Source of the DNA: Agapanthus africanus
Taxonomy: Eukaryota > Streptophyta > Magnoliopsida > Asparagales > Amaryllidaceae
Reading direction: 5' to 3'
Assembly (NCBI GenBank): GCA_030015575.1
Contig: CM057337.1
Location: 380,207,582-380,271,581 of the forward strand
Length of the DNA stretch: 64,000 bases
Each line of letters begins with the position of its first letter. Positions within the stretch are counted from its first letter, which is position 1. The notes below the pieces were generated by a model. The model was not told where the DNA came from. It saw only the letters and a list, made by a program, of their open reading frames with translations, and searched no databases. A program made the translations under genes and the position numbers. Below, piece by piece: positions 12,122 through 24,419 of the stretch.

Positions 12122-14164
12122 TGTAGGGATTCTGTAGCACCATGCCTAGGGTTAGGGTTGCATCATACATGCTATATCAAAAATTTAGGGGGTGCTAATC
12201 AATCCTAACCATGAATCGAATAAGAAAACTAGGATAACAACATAAAGTATCACATACTTATCTAGTGTCTAACAATATGTGTAGAGAATACAACCTTTGT
12301 AGACCTCTTCTCTTGACTTGTTGGATCCTTAAGAAATTGAAACGGCTTGCTAGAGACCTTCCAAGTCCATGATGATCCACCCGAAGTCCCTTTGCTCAAA
12401 GCTCCTTGCTTCACTTGATCAATGAGGAAGTGGAGCTAACACTCTAAACTAATGGGCTAAACGAGTATAGAATGATGATGCGGTTTGTTTTCTCACTTCA
12501 AAACCCTTTCTTTTTATCTCACTTACTCACTGGAAATCTCAAGAGAGCATGAGAGATGAGGAACAAGAAGATGGCAAGCTTGAGCTCATTTGTGATAATG
12601 ATAATTCTAAGCATAGAAAAATAAATATCAAAGATAAATATCTCATGCCAAACTATGATTAATAAATATCTAGATATTTTTGTATGTGAGTTAAAGAACA
12701 AATGAAATCGAACCATGTTTCAACTTAGGTCAAGTAAAGAATAGTCAACCATGATTTAAATCATTTTTCTTTTTCTCAATATCTAATAAATATAAAGATA
12801 TTTATATACCATGTGAGTCTTGCATTGCCATATTCTATATATCAACAACCATGATACAAATGTATGTATGTATGTGTGCATGCACATCAACATGTATATA
12901 TATCCATGCATACATCATAAAGAAAAGGTTTATATAAATGAGATAAAAGTCAATATTAATTCAACACTTGATTTAATAAACCGGTCATATCTCATACGAC
13001 CCGACCAATAGAAAATGCCCGATTAAAATACGGTATCATATACTCGCATTTAATCAAGCTCCCACGCATATCTCATATGCACACCACATCTTTTCGCCTG
13101 AGCTAGGAAACTCCGGTGTAGGACTCTAAGACTCGTCAATACGCCGGCAGTAGCTGATGATCACATCAAACACCCACAAGCCGCAAGCGGTGAGCTAAAC
13201 ATAACCGCCACCCGGGTATTGAGCGATCAAAAGAAAAACAAGCGAACCTGTCAAAACTCCCATCGAGCCAACTGGTAACACTTACCGTACAGTCCGGTCT
13301 CATCAACTAATATGTCGCATATCCAGTCCAGCGGTGGTGAACGTCAAACCACAGTAACCGCTAAGTCGTGTCGAAATGAGGAATAATAATGGGTCGAGAA
13401 ACTACTGATAACACTTACCAGTATATCTCCATATCAGCCATGGCCAGGGACTTCCAGTTATAGCCAATCGAGCACTGCGCAACAACAACCCCCAAAACCG
13501 GGAGAGACGAAACCCCCTTTATCGCTCATTGCCTCCATGTGATTCAGGACTGTACCCAAAAGCCATCGTTTTGCACATTCTCTTGAACGTGGTAAGGTGG
13601 AAATAAAAGCACAGTACGAATCACACAAGACTCTATGACGATCTCGGGCCTACAGACTATCCTGTACCAGTGTCACCAGAGAACTGCTATCTAACGATAG
13701 CTATAATACCAACTAGGAGTTCCCGGCAAGTCCGTTCAGTGTACCTAGTCTCCACTGCGCACCCGTATACCATCTTTGATGTCAAACACCAATGGATATG
13801 GCATCATCCATCACCCATCATATAGGTCAAGAAGCGTATACGCTACTCTACTCTTGAGTATCGATGCCTTGTCTCGATACACCCTCGATTAGGAACAATT
13901 ATAGGATGTACTCATGGACTACCCTTGGCCCCACTAGTATGATCTCCATCATAGTCCTGGTAGTCTAGTACAAATCCTAAGGGCTTTATCAACATATGAG
14001 AGCAAGTCAGTATCACAATACAAGTCAACATGTTAAGACAAAGAGCAACCAGATAGCATATTATCATATCGAGCAAGAAAGTCCTCTCTATATATGTCCA
14101 AGCTTCCACTATAATATACATCATATGTACAACAATTGCCTCTAGGGTATATACATAACTAACA
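12122..14164 (-). repeat. Copia LTR (Cm, 5' LTR)
   Basis: On the minus strand it starts TGTTAGTTATGTATATACCC and ends CCCTACA before the primer site, parallel to the copia LTRs at 16496, 24420, 34683 and 43056. The shared blocks, such as the cassette around GAGCGATA...GGGGTTTCGTCTC, are visible in reverse at 13440-13560. It is about 2.0 kb and non-coding. A TGTATG-rich patch lies near 12860-12900. Confidence 0.8.
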
Positions 14165-16495
14165 TGAACGAATCCTACTTGTGGCATTGTAGACTTGGTC
14201 ATATTGGAGAGAAAAGATTAAGTAAGTTACATAAAAATGGAATCTTGAATACGTTCGAATTTTCATCTTATGGAACTTGTCAGTCTTGTCTCAAAGGAAA
14301 GATGACCAGATCTCTGTTCACCGGACATGGAGAAAGAGCAGCAGAGCTCTTGGGACTTATACACAGTGATGTGTGTGGTCCGATATCTTTACATGCAAGG
14401 GATGGGTACTCGTACTTCAACACATTCACTGACGATCTCTCAAGATTCGGATATGTATATCATATGAAACACAAATCTGATTCTTTTGAGAAATTCAAAG
14501 AATTCAGAAACGAAGTAGGGAACAAGGTTGGCAAAAGTATCAAGATCCTCCAATCTGATAGGCGAGGGGAGTACTTAAGAACGGAATTCCTAGATTACTT
14601 AAAAGAGAATGGAATTCTCTCTCAGCTTACTTCTCTTTACACACTACAGCACAACGGTGTATCAGAGTGGAGGAATCGTACCCTATTTGATATGGTTCGC
14701 TCCATGATGAGTACTGCCGAGATGCCTCTTTCATTCTGGGGACATGTGCTTCAGACATCGGCATACCTTTTAAATCAAGTTCCGTCCAAATCTGTTTTTA
14801 AGAATCCATATGAAATATGGAGTAGTAAGAAACCATGTCTTAAATTTATTAAGATATGGGGTTGTCTAGCCTATGTGAAAGCACAGAAACTGGACAAGCT
14901 TCAGGAACGTTCAGTCCTATGTAAATTTGTGGGATATCATAAGGATTCACTAGGATATCTGTTCTACAACACTGAGGAACATAAGGTGTTTGTATCTCGC
15001 CATGCTACCTTTTTAGAAAAGGAGTTTCTTTCAAAAGAAAATAGTGGGAGTACGGTAGAACTGGGAGAAATCCATGAACCACAAAATGTAACCTAAGATT
15101 TAGAGAAACCACTAGATTCAGTAATCCCAGACGAACCTCAGCCACTTCGTAGATCTGGTAGGATTTCTCATCCGCCCGAGAGATACTACGGTTTTCTCAT
15201 AGACGGGGATCGAGAGGAATGCATCTTGGAAGAAGATGACCCTACCAGTTTCAGGCAGGCCATTATCTGTAGGGACTCTGATAAGTAGCTAGATGCTATG
15301 GGATCCGAAATGGAGACCAATAAAGTGTGGAACTTGGATATTGCTCCACCTGGGGTAAAACCCGTTGGATGCAAATAGATCTACAAAAGGAAATTTGGTG
15401 TAGATGGGCAGGTGAAAACCTATAAGGCTAGACTCGTTGCAAAAGGTTTTCGTCAAAGACCAGGTGTGGACTACGAGAAAACCTTTTCTCCAGTGGCTAT
15501 GCTTAAATCCATTCGGATCCTACTTACCATTGCTGCCTTCCATGACTATGAGATCTGGAATATGGACGTAAAAACAACTTTTCTAAATGGCAATTTGGAA
15601 CAGTGCATTTATATGGATCAGCCAGAAGGCTTTGTAGACAGTGGGAGCAGCGGGAAGGAGTGCAAGTTGCTTAAATCCATTTATAGATTAAAGTAGGCAT
15701 CGCGGAGCTGGAACATCTATTTTGATGAAATAGTCAAGGAATTTGACTTCATCAAGAATGAGGATGAGCCTTGTACTTATAAGAAGATTGTAGGACGAAC
15801 AGTCGTACTCCTAGTCTTATACGTGGACGGCATTCTTTTGATAGGAAATAGCATTCTTAAGCTACAATCGGTCAAGCTATTCTTGTCACAACGGTTCTCC
15901 ATTAAAGACCTGGGTGATGCCTCTGCATTCTGGAGATCAAGATCTACAGAGATAGATCTAAGAGATTACTGGGACTTTCGCAATCCAGGTACATAGAGAC
16001 CGTACTAAAAAGATTTAGTATGGAAGATTCCAAGCGCGGTAATATACCCGCATTGCATGGAATCACCCTCTCCAAGTAGATGTCTTCCAAGACTGACGAG
16101 GAGTGTGCTCGCATGAGCACTATACCCTACGCTTCGGCGGTAGGATCTATAATGTATGCGATGCTATATACAAGACCAGATGTAGCTTACGCGCTAAGCG
16201 TGGTGAGCCGGTATCAGTCAGACCCAGGTGAGAACCATTGGACAGCAGTGAAGAACATTCTCAAGTACCTGATAAGGACTAAGGAGAACTTCCTTGTTTA
16301 CGGTAATGGAGACCTCAGGGTCGAGTCCTTTACCGATTCAAGCTTCCAGATTGATAAGGACGACAGCAAGTCTGTCTCGGGTTTTGTGTTTACCTTAAAT
16401 GGAGGGGCAGTGTGTTGGAAGAGCTCCAGACAGGATACCATCGCAGACTCGACGATGGAGGCTGAATACATTGCTGCAAGCGATGCCGCAAAAGA
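14165..16495 (+). pseudogene. Copia pol fragment (body 0, broken)
   Basis: Fossil copia coding region. In order it shows the pre-integrase zinc-finger motif (LWHCRLGHI near the start), the integrase core (HSDVCGP, FTDDLSRFGYV, HNGVSE), the copia reverse transcriptase (VDYEKTFSPVA, DVKTTFLNG) and part of RNase H (ADSTMEAEYIAA). Protease and leader are not present on this side of the Cm junction. It is broken, with roughly half a dozen breaks. It ends exactly at the next LTR's TGTTAG start. It belongs to the same family as C1-C3 but is clearly diverged from them. The copia lineage was not assigned. Confidence 0.8.
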
Positions 16496-18695
16496 TGTTA
16501 GTTGTATGTATGCCCTATAGGACATTATTGTACATACGATGTATATTATAGTCGATGCTTGGACATATATAGAGAGGACTTTCTTGCTCGACATGATAGT
16601 ATGCTATCTGGTTGCTCTTTTATCTTAACATGTATACTTGTCTCTTACAGTCTTATGGTTACATGTTGGTAAAGCCCTTAGGATGTGTACTTGACTACCA
16701 GGATTATGATGCATATCATACTAGTTGGGCCATGGTAGTCTACAAGTTCATCCTTTAATGTTCCTAGTCATGGGTGTATCGAGATGGGGCATCGATATAC
16801 CAGAGTAGACTAGCGTATATGCTTCTCGACCCATGTGATGGACGATAGATGATCCATATCCATTGGTGTTTGACATCAGAAATGGTATACGGGTGCTCAG
16901 TGGAGTCAGGGTATACTGGATGGACTCGCCGAGAACTCCTAGTTGGTATTATACCTATCGTCAGATAGCAGTTCTCTGGTGACACTAGAACAGGTTAGTC
17001 TATAGACCCGAGATCGTCATAGAGTCTTGTGTGATTCCCACCGTAATTTGATTTGCACCTTACCATGTTCAAGAAGATGTGCAAAACGGTGGTTTTTGGG
17101 TACAGTCCCGAGTCACATGGAGGCAATGAGCGATAGGAGGGGTTTCGTCTCTCTCGGTATTAGGGGTTTATGTTGCGCTGTGCTCCATTGGCCATAACAG
17201 GGAAGTCCCTGGCCAGGGCTGTTTTAGTGATTTACTGGTAAGTGTTATCAGTAGTTTCTCAACCCGTTATGAGTCCCATATCGGCATGACTTATCGGTTA
17301 TTGGGGACTGACGTTTATCACCCCTAGACTTGATATGCGACATATCAGACGAAGAGACCGGACTGTACGATAGTGTTACTGACAGGCTTTAGAGGAGCTA
17401 GAGCGGGCTTTCTTGTTGATCTTCTGATCGCTCAATACCCAGGTAGCCGTTACGTCCAGCTAGTACCGCTGACGGCTTGTGGGTGCTTTATGTGATCATC
17501 ACCTGCTGCCGGCGTATTGACGAGTCTTTAGAGTCCTACATAGCGGTTTTAGTGGCTCAGGCAAAACGAAGTAGGAGCACATATGTGATAAGTGCGGGAC
17601 CGAGAATAATGCGAGCATGTGATACCGTATTCTATTCTCGCGATATTTATATCGGACGGTTATTTGTGATATAGCCGGGTTATCGAATCAAGTGTTGATT
17701 CGATAAGTTGGCACATTTAATATTAGTCGGTTATGTATGATATAGCCGGATTATTAAATCAAGAGTTGATCTGATAGTTTAGTGTATAATTGTATATTTG
17801 ATATACTAATTTACATTAACATATATTAGCTCACTTAAGCATTTATTATTCTTACATGTGCGCACTTAAAATATATGTGATATATATTAATTGTGTTTTA
17901 TTTTGTATCATGGTTATTGATACACACTATATGGGTGTATGAGATTTACACCATACTAATTATAATGTTGGGTTTTAGTATTTAAAGTAATTCCAAATTA
18001 GTGGATTATTAGCCAAATGCATGAAGCTTGTAGAAGCTTGTGGATGCTTTGACTAAGTCCACTAGTTTTGTTTTACTTAAGATATATATTAACCTAACCA
18101 TTATAATTAAGCTATGGTTATGTCTCTACATAAGTGAGTATATGATACAAACTCACCAATGGTTATTTCTCTCACCTCATTAGTTCATTCTCATCTCTTG
18201 AGCTCATCTTCTTCTTCCTTGAGCTAAAGCTTGCTAGGGTTTTCTAAAGAGAGAAAATATTGTGAGAAAAATAAAACTAAAGTGAGCCCACTTCCTATTT
18301 TATCATCCTCTACTGGATTAGCATTTTAGTATAGGGTGTTAGCTTCACTAATCTCTCAATTAGTGAAGTAGCAGCTTGAGTTAGTGTCTCCTCGACGTAG
18401 ATCATTTTCGGCCTCGAAGACTTCAAGCAAGATCGTTCTTTTCACCTTGAGAAGCCGTGCAAGAGTCCAGGACTTGGATCACGGCGAAGGGACTTCAACT
18501 CGGAGCTTTAGAAGCGAAGGACCGGTCTACAAAGGTTGTATTCCGCAAACACTTAGATATAAAGTAATTTACTTTGTGTTTCGTATGATTCTCTAGTTAT
18601 CGATTCTGGTTTAGGTTTCTTTAAAACAGAAAAATTTTGAAAATGGCATGGACGATGCCACCCGAAACCTTGCTGTCGTTCATAGGAACCCTACA
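16496..18695 (+). repeat. Copia LTR 1 of the chain
   Basis: Starts TGTTAGTTGTATGTATGCCC, ends CCCTACA, and is followed one base later by a tRNA-Met primer site. It sits between body 0 and body 1 as the only LTR there. Against the LTR at 24420 it shows more than ten differences in the first 160 bases, so the two are not a young pair. Confidence 0.8.
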
Positions 18696-18696
18696 G

Positions 18697-18709
18697 TGGT
18701 ATTAGAGCC
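18697..18709 (+). other. Primer-binding site, tRNA-iMet type (body 1)
   Basis: TGGTATTAGAGCC directly after LTR 1, one base different from the C3 site TGGTATCAGAGCC. Confidence 0.75.
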
Positions 18710-19750
18710 TAGCTAGAGAATTAGACGGCTTGTGTAGGATTACGAAACGGAAACAATTTCGAAACTTACATCAGAACGTTGTTTCTATCGATTTTTATAT
18801 GAGCTATAAAATTTTTTCAAACAACTGCAGAATCAGATTTGAGAGAAAATAAGAACATGAAAGAAATTTGTAGGCAACTGCTCGGATTTTGGCCGAGCAG
18901 ATGAGGGGTTTTTCCGAGTACGCCAGCCCCAGTGTGGCATTTTGGTCCTAAATTTTTTTCATGTTCTGTTCTCTGTGTTTTTGTGTTTCAGGTGTTATTT
19001 GTTTTTTCTACTTTTTCATGTGATGATTAACTTACTGAAATGGAAACTCGGAGTGTTTCATAGTCGTAATTCTAACTGTTTTCGGGTTATTTTAGATGGT
19101 GTTAAAAAGTTCAATCAGATATCAAATACCCGCTTTAACCCTTGCCGGAAAATTTCCCAAGTGTTGGATTTTTTCCGTAGTTAAAAATCATTCAAGGATC
19201 ATGCCAGTTATTCGATGGACCCTCTAAAAGAACGAAACCCTAACTAGATTATGTGACCGTCAGAACCGTGGTTCAGCGGTGCCACATGTGAGGCCTTGGT
19301 TGACCCTTCTACGGCTGGTTCATTGGTACTGTGGCATGTGCTGCATAATTTTAAACTATGCTCAAGTGTTGACCTTTTTGGGTAATTTTGGGTGTTTGTT
19401 GATTCGATCGGAATGTTTAACATCGTCTAGCTTTTTCTGCGACCGTAAGTGTAATATGTGGTGTATCGCCGGTTTCGTTGCTATATGTTAACGACAATTG
19501 GGATACGCATATTTACCTACGTTGATGATATGTGTTGTTATGTGTTGCTGTATATATTATATTGGATCGTCGTGTTATGAATAGCCGGAGCTTTTATTTT
19601 AGGCGAGAGTTTTTATTTTCATTCATGTAAAATTCAATGTATGTAATATTCTTTTATTGGGGCACTTCCAGGTTGAGGATGATGTCACCATTGTTGTATA
19701 TTATTTACTTTTCTGCATTAGGATAGACCCAAGGAGGGGAGCATAAGTAA

Positions 19751-19819
19751 CCGGGTTCTAGAGTCCAGTGGGAGACCAACTCGAGGACTCGATTTCGGGT
19801 CTCCTAACTCTAGAATTGG
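19751..19819 (+). other. Long leader hairpin (C1)
   Basis: Outer arms TTCTAGAGT and ACTCTAGAA pair perfectly. C3 has TTCTAGGGT and ACCCTAGAA, so one base pair changed on both sides. The inner arms GGAGACC/GGTCTCC are identical to those of C3. Confidence 0.65.
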
Positions 19820-20631
19820 TAGGGTTGCTTGCCTCTCTCGTAGGGGTCTAGGGATGTGGGTTTGGCTATTCATCACGATCGTAGAATCCGTGTTTTATAT
19901 AGACTCAAAATAAAACACTGACCTCCTAGTATATCCAATATTTCATATGTTTCTTCTGCTGCTCTGTGATGTGATCATTGTGGATTCTAAGACGAATGGA
20001 TATACATTATATATGAGATATATAGTAGATGTTGATTATGTTTTGCACCTGCGCTAGTCCTGTCCCGGCATGCCGTTAGTTAAGTAACCTAACGGTGCAT
20101 AACGGGACACTGTGGCGAATGCGGATGGCATAAGCGTACGTTGTATTTTCGTTTCATTTTCTATGATGCTTAGGAAGCTTAAATGATGGGACTTCATTAA
20201 TATGATTAATGAAAGAAAAAGAAACCTGAAAGATGTTGTAGAATCAAATTTCAAAAAGGGTAGCTACAGTTTCTTTTTTTGCATAGTGATATATGTGATA
20301 TATCCCGCACCTTATTCGATAAGGAAAGAGCCGAGATACCTTTACCGGGAGTGACCTCTTTAGAAATAACTGGCAGATGCTACAACACTCGGTTTGTCTT
20401 TTGATTGCTTTTTGAGTTTATTGCTTTGCATAGTGATATATGTGATATATCCCGCACCTTATTCGATGAGAAAAGAGCCGAGATCCCTTCACCCGGAATG
20501 ACCTCTTTAGCAAAACTAGTAAAAGCCTAAAAAACACTCCTTTTCAAAATTCACTCGATTCTACAACGATATCAAGTTCATTACGCAAAAGGTTTTTAGA
20601 AACACCTATCGTAGCCCTCTTTCATTTCAGA

Positions 20632-20875
20632 TAAGTACTACTTAGTATTCGTGCTACGTTTGTTGACTATGTTAAGGCGTAGTGTGCGGTAGCTAATTAG
20701 TGCTTATCTGCTAAAGCATGAGATACGATTGGATTAGAGTAGTCGTGCGACTTTGTTGACTATGTTAAGGGTCGTGCGGGTGGGTTTAATTCAATAAGGA
20801 AATGACGGGTGAACTTAGCTAGCGCTTATGATTTGTTGACTATGTTAAGCTCATAAGGTACTAGGGGCAAAATAT
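20632..20875 (+). other. Three stem-loops with a shared tip word (C1)
   Basis: TTGTTGACTATGTTAAG occurs three times (about 20658, 20752 and 20832). The flanking arms pair: CTACG/CGTAG, CGTGCGAC/GTCGTGCG (with G-U pairs) and CTTATGA/TCATAAG. The first hairpin extends outward to CAGATAAG...CTTATCTG. Confidence 0.65.
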
Positions 20876-21284
20876 TATCGGAAATTTTAAGTGTTGAAAT
20901 TTGCAATGAGATTGGATACCTTCTATGTGATAGTTGGATCATGATACCCACTGCGAGTAAGAGTTACTCCTGTGAGAGTTTTACACAGGACAATTAGCCG
21001 ATCAAGTAGGTGTCTAGAAAGGTGTCAACGGGGTTACGCCCTTGGGGAAACAAGGTTTATTTTAATTAGGTCCATGGGAAAGCACGGGGAACCTCCCTCA
21101 AAGTACCGGCACAGGCCTAGCTGAAATATTGGCGAAGTTGTAGTGTGTAATTAATCTCGGCTAGTCTTTCCTTTTAGGGTTTGAAGGAAGATTTGATAAA
21201 AACAGTGGGTGCCATCCTGATAAGATAAAATAATAACCAATCTGATCTTGCAAGAGCATACGCTAAACTGTTTTCTTCTCGACC

Positions 21285-24200
21285 ATGACACGTCTTAATC
21301 AAGATAATAATATGGATGTATTGACCGAACCCGCATGTTATACTGTGCTGGGGAACATTGGTTCCTTTCTTTCTTATAATTGTTATAAGACTGAACAGGG
21401 AATAGGGACATATCCGGTTTCCCATGCCGCCCAAATGAAGAATAAGCATGATGAAGCATCTTCTTCGGGTGTTTTAGTTATTGAGAACTGTTTCTCAGTT
21501 CACCTTACGTCCTAGGTATTAGATACCGGATCATGATCCCACATATGTAATATGTTATATGGGCTAAAGAAAGATAGAGAATTGGGAATAGGTGATCATT
21601 CAGTAAGAGTAGGGAATTGGGCAAATGTTGCTGCCAAAGCAGTTGGCGAATATCATCTAGTGTTACCAAGTAGCAACACATTGATTCTGAACGAATGCAA
21701 TTACATTCCGACCCTGATATGCATTCTTATATCAATTTCTTTATTAAGTAAAGAGGGATATAATTTTGTAATACAGGATAATGTTATGAACATTCTCCTG
21801 AACCAAAACTTGGTTGGATCTGTATTGTTGTGCAATGGCATTTATGTTCTAAATCAATCAACAGTTCTAAGCATAACAAGCACACACAAGAGGAAGAGTT
21901 CAGAGATGAACGAATCCTTCTTGTGGTATTGTAGACTAGGTCATATAAATTCGACACGACTCACTAAGTTACATAGAGATGGTTATTTGAATTCGTTCGA
22001 ATTCTCATCTTATGACACTTGCCAGTCCTGTCACAAAGGAAAAATGACCAAGACTCCGTTTAGTGGACACGGAGAAAGAGTTACTGAACACTTGGGACTG
22101 ATACATAGTGATGTATGTGGTCCCAAGTCTACGCATGCCAGGTATGGTTCCTCGTACTTCATTACATTTACTGACGATCTCTCTAGATTTGGACATGTGT
22201 TTCTGATGAAACACAAGTCTGAAACTTTTGAGAAATTTAGAGAATATAAGTCTGAAGTCAACAACCAAATGGGTAAAACTATTAAAATCCTTTGATCTGA
22301 TCGAGGAGGTGAATACTTGAGCAATGAAATCCTGGAATACCTAAAAGAGAATGGGATTCTCTCTCAGTTGACTCCTCCATATACACCACAGCACAACGGT
22401 GTATCAGAACGGAGGAACCGCACCCTATTAGATAAGCTGCGCTCTATGATGAGCAATGCTAAGTTACCTATTTCCTTCTGGGGCTATGTGCTTATGACAG
22501 CTGCATACCTATTAAATCAAGTTCCATCTAAATCAGTGCATACAACACCGTATGAGATATGGAGTGGGAAAAGACCATATTTTAAATGATTTAAGATATG
22601 GGGTTGTCCGGCCTATGTCAAAAGGCAAAATCCGGACAAACTTGAGGCACGATCAGTTCTTTGCAAATTTGTGGGATATCCAAAGAATTCAGAAGGATAT
22701 ATTTTCTACCACGATGAGGAACAAAAGGTATTTGTTTCTTAATACGCCACCTTTTTGGAAAAGGAATTTCTTGTCAAAGAAATTAGTGGCAAAGAGGTAG
22801 AGCTTGAAGAAGTTCCAGCAGCACAAACTGCAACTGAAGATTTAGTCGAAACAGATGATTCGGTAATTCCCAACGAACCCCAGCCACTCCGCCGATCTAG
22901 TAGGGTTTCTTGTCTACCTGAGAGATACTACGGTTTTCTCATTGATGGTGGGAGTGATGATTGCATCATGGAGGATGATGACCCAACAAGCTTCGAGCAG
23001 GCCATCACGACTGGGGACTCTGTGAAGTGGCTGGATGCAAAGCGATCCGAGATGGAATCCATGTACACCAATAAAGTATGGACATTGGATGATGCTCCTG
23101 AAGGGGTAAAACTTATGGGGAGAAAGTGGATCTTCAAGAAAAAAATTGGTGTAGATAGGAAAGTAAAGACTTTCAAAGCTAGACTTATTGCAATGGGTTT
23201 TCGTCAACGTCCGGGTGTGGATTATGACGAAACCTTTTCTTCGGTGGCTATGCTTAAATCCATCCGGATCATGCTTACTATTGCTGCATACCATGACTAC
23301 GAAATTTGGCAAATGGATGTTAAAACCGCCTTTCTGAATGGTGATTTGGAAGAGTGTGTGTACATGACTCAGCCAGAGGGCTTCGTAGACAGTGGGAGCA
23401 GCGAAAAGGTATGCAAGCTACTTAAATCCATCTACGGGTTAAAGCAAGCATCGCGGAGTTGGAACATCTGTTTTGATGTCGTTGTCAAAGTGTTTGATTT
23501 CATCAAAAACGTAGATGAACCTTGTATATACAAGAAGGTGGCAGAGAGTAAGGTTGCCTTCCTCGTATTCTACGTGGATGACATACTCTTGATAGGAAAT
23601 GACATTCCTATGCTGCAATCGGTCAAGCTCTTCTTATCACAAAGATTCTCAATGAAAGATCAAGGGGATGCCTCCTACATCTTAGGGATTAAGATCTATA
23701 GAGATAGATCTAAGAGGATACTGGGATTGTCCCAAGCCAGATACATTGACACCATACTAAAGAGGTTTAGTATGGAAGAATCCAAGCATGGGTTTTTACC
23801 CATGATCTCAGGACCCACTCTCTCTAAAGAGATGTCTTCCAAGACTGATTTGGAGAGAGCTCGCATGCAAGGGATACCCTATGCTTCGGCGGTAGGCTCT
23901 ATCATGTACGCGATGCTATGTACCAGACCCGATGTAGCATATTCACTAAGTGTAGTGAGCAGGTATCAAGCAGATCCTGGAGAGAGTCACTGGACAGCTT
24001 TGAAGAGCATTCTCAAGTACTTGAGAAGGACTAAAGAGATGCTCTTGGTGTATGGTAACGGAGAACTCCAAGTGGAGTCCTTTACCGATTCGAGCTTCCA
24101 GAGTGATAAGGAGGACTCTAAGTCGCACTAGGGATTTTTCATTACCCTCAATGGAGGGGCGGTATGCCGGAAGAGTTCCATGCAGGAAACCGTGGCAGAC

Positions 24201-24419
24201 TCGACGATGGAGGCTGAATACATTGCTGCCAACGAGCAGCCAAAGAGGCTGTCTGGATGAAGAAGTTCATAATTAACTTGGAGTGGTTCCATACATTGAG
24301 TATCCAATACCTTTGTATTGCGATAACAATGGAGCGGCGACTTTGGCCAAGGAACCCATGTCCCATCATCAATCCAGGCATATTCTGAGGCGGTATCACC
24401 TGATCCGGGATATAGTTGA
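21285..24419 (+). pseudogene. Copia pol region of body 1 (C1, broken)
   Basis: Fossil pol of the same family as C3. Visible parts in order are a short lead-in (MTRLNQDNNMDVLTEPACYT), the protease region, the pre-integrase motif, the integrase core (HSDVCGP, FTDDLSRFGHV, HNGVSERRNR), a reverse transcriptase with FYVDDILLIG, and part of RNase H. No copia gag domain precedes the protease. It is broken in about half a dozen or more places. It ends against the TGTTAG start of the LTR at 24420. Confidence 0.82.

Larger units (their letters stand above)
9382..14164 (-). mobile_element. Ty1/copia element Cm: 5' LTR plus leader (broken)
   Basis: A minus-strand fragment of the same copia family as C3. 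From its 5' end it holds an LTR (14164 to 12122), a tRNA-Met primer site and almost all of the long leader. It stops close to where the pol frame would start, at the junction with the LARD LTR, so no coding part lies in the window. The leader keeps both of the family's RNA-like structures. Its TGTTAG terminus abuts plus-strand copia pol sequence at 14165, a head-to-head arrangement. Confidence 0.75.
18710..21284 (+). other. Structured leader of copia body 1 (C1)
   Basis: A 2.6-kb non-coding leader where a copia gag would be expected. It contains the long hairpin (19751-19819), two copies of a roughly 100-base module (about 20279-20375 and 20422-20516), the three word-bearing stem-loops (20632-20875), and a conserved stretch ending in CTTGCAAGAGCATACGCTAAA shortly before the frame start. 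The short open frames do not resemble gag. Confidence 0.65.

Noticed and set aside
13140-13200. CTGATGA motif in a copia LTR as a hammerhead ribozyme
   Set aside because: The needed GAAA and closing stems are not at the right distance on either strand.
22914-23312. Minus-strand open frames across the copia pol regions (also 15186-15374, 16298-16594, 40495-40809, 41413-41797, 42613-42885)
   Set aside because: They are mirror frames of pol, recur at the same place in each copy, and show no domain of their own.
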